Translations under genes and position numbers: made by a program
Shown here: positions 42,309-43,147 of the stretch, one piece after another
How positions within the stretch are numbered: the first letter of the stretch is position 1
Layout: each line of letters starts with the position of its first letter
The notes under the pieces: generated by a model
Databases searched by the model: none
Told to the model about the DNA's origin: nothing
The model's input: only the letters and a program-made list of their open reading frames with translations
DNA from: an uncultured bacterium
GTDB lineage: Bacteria; Cyanobacteriota; Vampirovibrionia; Gastranaerophilales; Gastranaerophilaceae
NCBI GenBank assembly: GCA_947361225.1
Contig: CANAIK010000008.1
Location: forward strand, 1 to 43,147
Reading direction: 5' to 3'
Length of the DNA stretch: 43,147 nt

Positions 42309-43147
42309 AAAAAATTATAAAAAAAGAACTTGAGCCTTATTTCATTCTTTTTTTGTTAATCGGATGTATTCTTTTTATTTTTTCTAACATTGGTCTTTAT
42401 CCTTTAATTGATATCGACGAAACAAGATATGTCAATATGAGTAAATATATGTATTTAACAAAAGAATACATAACTCCAATGCTTAATTTTGAGCCCTTTT
42501 TAGAAAAACCTCCTCTTTATTTTTGGCTCAACTCCTTGTCCTTTAAACTTTTGGGCAATCAGTCTCTTTTTGCAAGCAGATTTGCAACTGCCGTAGTTTC
42601 AACTTTTGGAGTATTTTTCACCTATTTTTTTGCAAAAAAAATAACAAATGACGGTTTATATGGTTTTTTGTGCGCAAATGTACTTTTAGCAAGTGCCTGG
42701 TATTTGGTTTTTTCCCACGTTGCAATTCTTGATTTAAATTTTATGGTTTTTTCAATGTGCGAAATTTATTGCGCTATTATTCCTTTGTTTATAAAAAAAG
42801 AAAAGCCTAAAAAATTCTATTGGTACCTGGCTTATATTTTTTGCGCCCTATCAATCCTGGCTAAAGGTTTTATTGGGGTTGCAATCCCTTGTATGGTTGT
42901 ATTTTTCACCTATTTAACATTCAAAAAAGTTAAAGAACTCTTTAAACCAATTTACATTATCCCGGGGATAATTCTTTTTTTAGTCCTTGTTCTTCCCTGG
43001 CACATTCTAATCTATCAAACCCACGGACAAGATTGGATTAATATGTATATATTAAAACATCACTTTGCAAGACTGCTAAATTCACAAGGATTGGGTCGAA
43101 AACAGCCGTTTTTGTTCTATGTTCCAATTCTAATCCTAGGATTAATC
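42281..43147 (+). CDS. ArnT/PMT-type membrane glycosyltransferase (3' end beyond window)
   Basis: An open frame of 289 codons from the ATG at 42281 that runs off the right edge. GAGGA lies just before the ATG, inside the mazG 3' end, which it overlaps by 28 nt. After one membrane helix the first loop reads YPLIDIDETRYVNMSKYM, with the acidic Asp-Glu-Thr-Arg motif, then NFEPFLEKPPLYFWLNSLSFKLLG, the PMT_2/ArnT signature. Further hydrophobic segments follow. Such enzymes use polyprenyl-phosphate sugars (for example undecaprenyl-phosphate-Ara4N or mannose) to modify lipid A or proteins on the periplasmic side. The sugar here is unknown. Confidence 0.87.
   Translation, partial: MGKFYKNAVKKIIKKELEPYFILFLLIGCILFIFSNIGLYPLIDIDETRYVNMSKYMYLTKEYITPMLNFEPFLEKPPLYFWLNSLSFKLLGNQSLFASRFATAVVSTFGVFFTYFFAKKITNDGLYGFLCANVLLASAWYLVFSHVAILDLNFMVFSMCEIYCAIIPLFIKKEKPKKFYWYLAYIFCALSILAKGFIGVAIPCMVVFFTYLTFKKVKELFKPIYIIPGIILFLVLVLPWHILIYQTHGQDWINMYILKHHFARLLNSQGLGRKQPFLFYVPILILGLI

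Overview
This is a 43 kb stretch of an AT-rich bacterial chromosome (roughly one third G+C by eye) that reads cleanly in the standard code with TAA and TGA stops. It is Gram-negative in architecture: a secretin with its GspC/PilP-like partner, a GspE/PilB ATPase and a GspF/PilC platform protein, and a very large autotransporter-like outer-membrane protein. Housekeeping genes (rplJ-rplL, rpsB-tsf, obgE, ruvB, rph, hisG, mazG, maf) show that this is core chromosome, not a plasmid or phage. The mixture (Pmp-like autotransporter, calpain-like proteases, a lone HgdB/DUF2229-type protein, an L10 leader with attenuator, a GspC-D-E-F-like order) would fit a non-photosynthetic relative of Cyanobacteria such as the gut Gastranaerophilales (Melainabacteria/Vampirovibrionia). 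That placement is inference from gene content, not proof.

Layout. 1-96 is the 5' end of an unidentified minus-strand gene. 289-4731 (minus) is the Pmp-like autotransporter. 4838-7869 (plus) is an lrgA-lrgB pair followed by a probable alpha/alpha-toroid protein, facing a glycerophosphodiester phosphodiesterase (7866-8687, minus). 8771-16486 (plus) is a surface-polysaccharide region: a GT2/GT4 fusion, a GT8, a GT2, a fucosyltransferase-like protein, then rfbC-rfbB-rfbD-rfbA for dTDP-L-rhamnose. Next come rph, a possible micropeptide, a divergent sigma-70 family factor (minus), and rplJ-rplL behind a structured leader. 19469-21581 holds a lone 2-hydroxyacyl-CoA-dehydratase-like protein and an orphan peptide-type ABC ATPase. 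21680-25467 contains two calpain-like cysteine proteases carrying YD-like tyrosine/glycine repeats, separated by maf on the opposite strand. tsf and rpsB follow on the minus strand.

A DtxR/MntR-type regulator at 27404 has a clear inverted-repeat operator over its own promoter and is translationally coupled to an unrecognised membrane protein. An unknown helical protein abuts obgE. 30705-37384 is the secretion/pilus operon, followed by a small protein with one good EF-hand-like loop. The right end has ruvB and an ArsB/NhaD-type permease (minus), then hisG-mazG and a truncated ArnT/PMT-type glycosyltransferase (plus).

The most interesting parts are the calpain pair with permuted repeat/protease architecture, the MntR-like regulator with a mixed Asp8/Cys100 metal site and its coupled membrane protein, EF-Ts with two extra CxxC pairs, the structured leaders of rplJ and rpsB, and several genes whose -10 box sits 6-7 nt before the start codon, suggesting leaderless transcripts. 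No tRNA, rRNA, CRISPR array, insertion sequence or prophage was seen.
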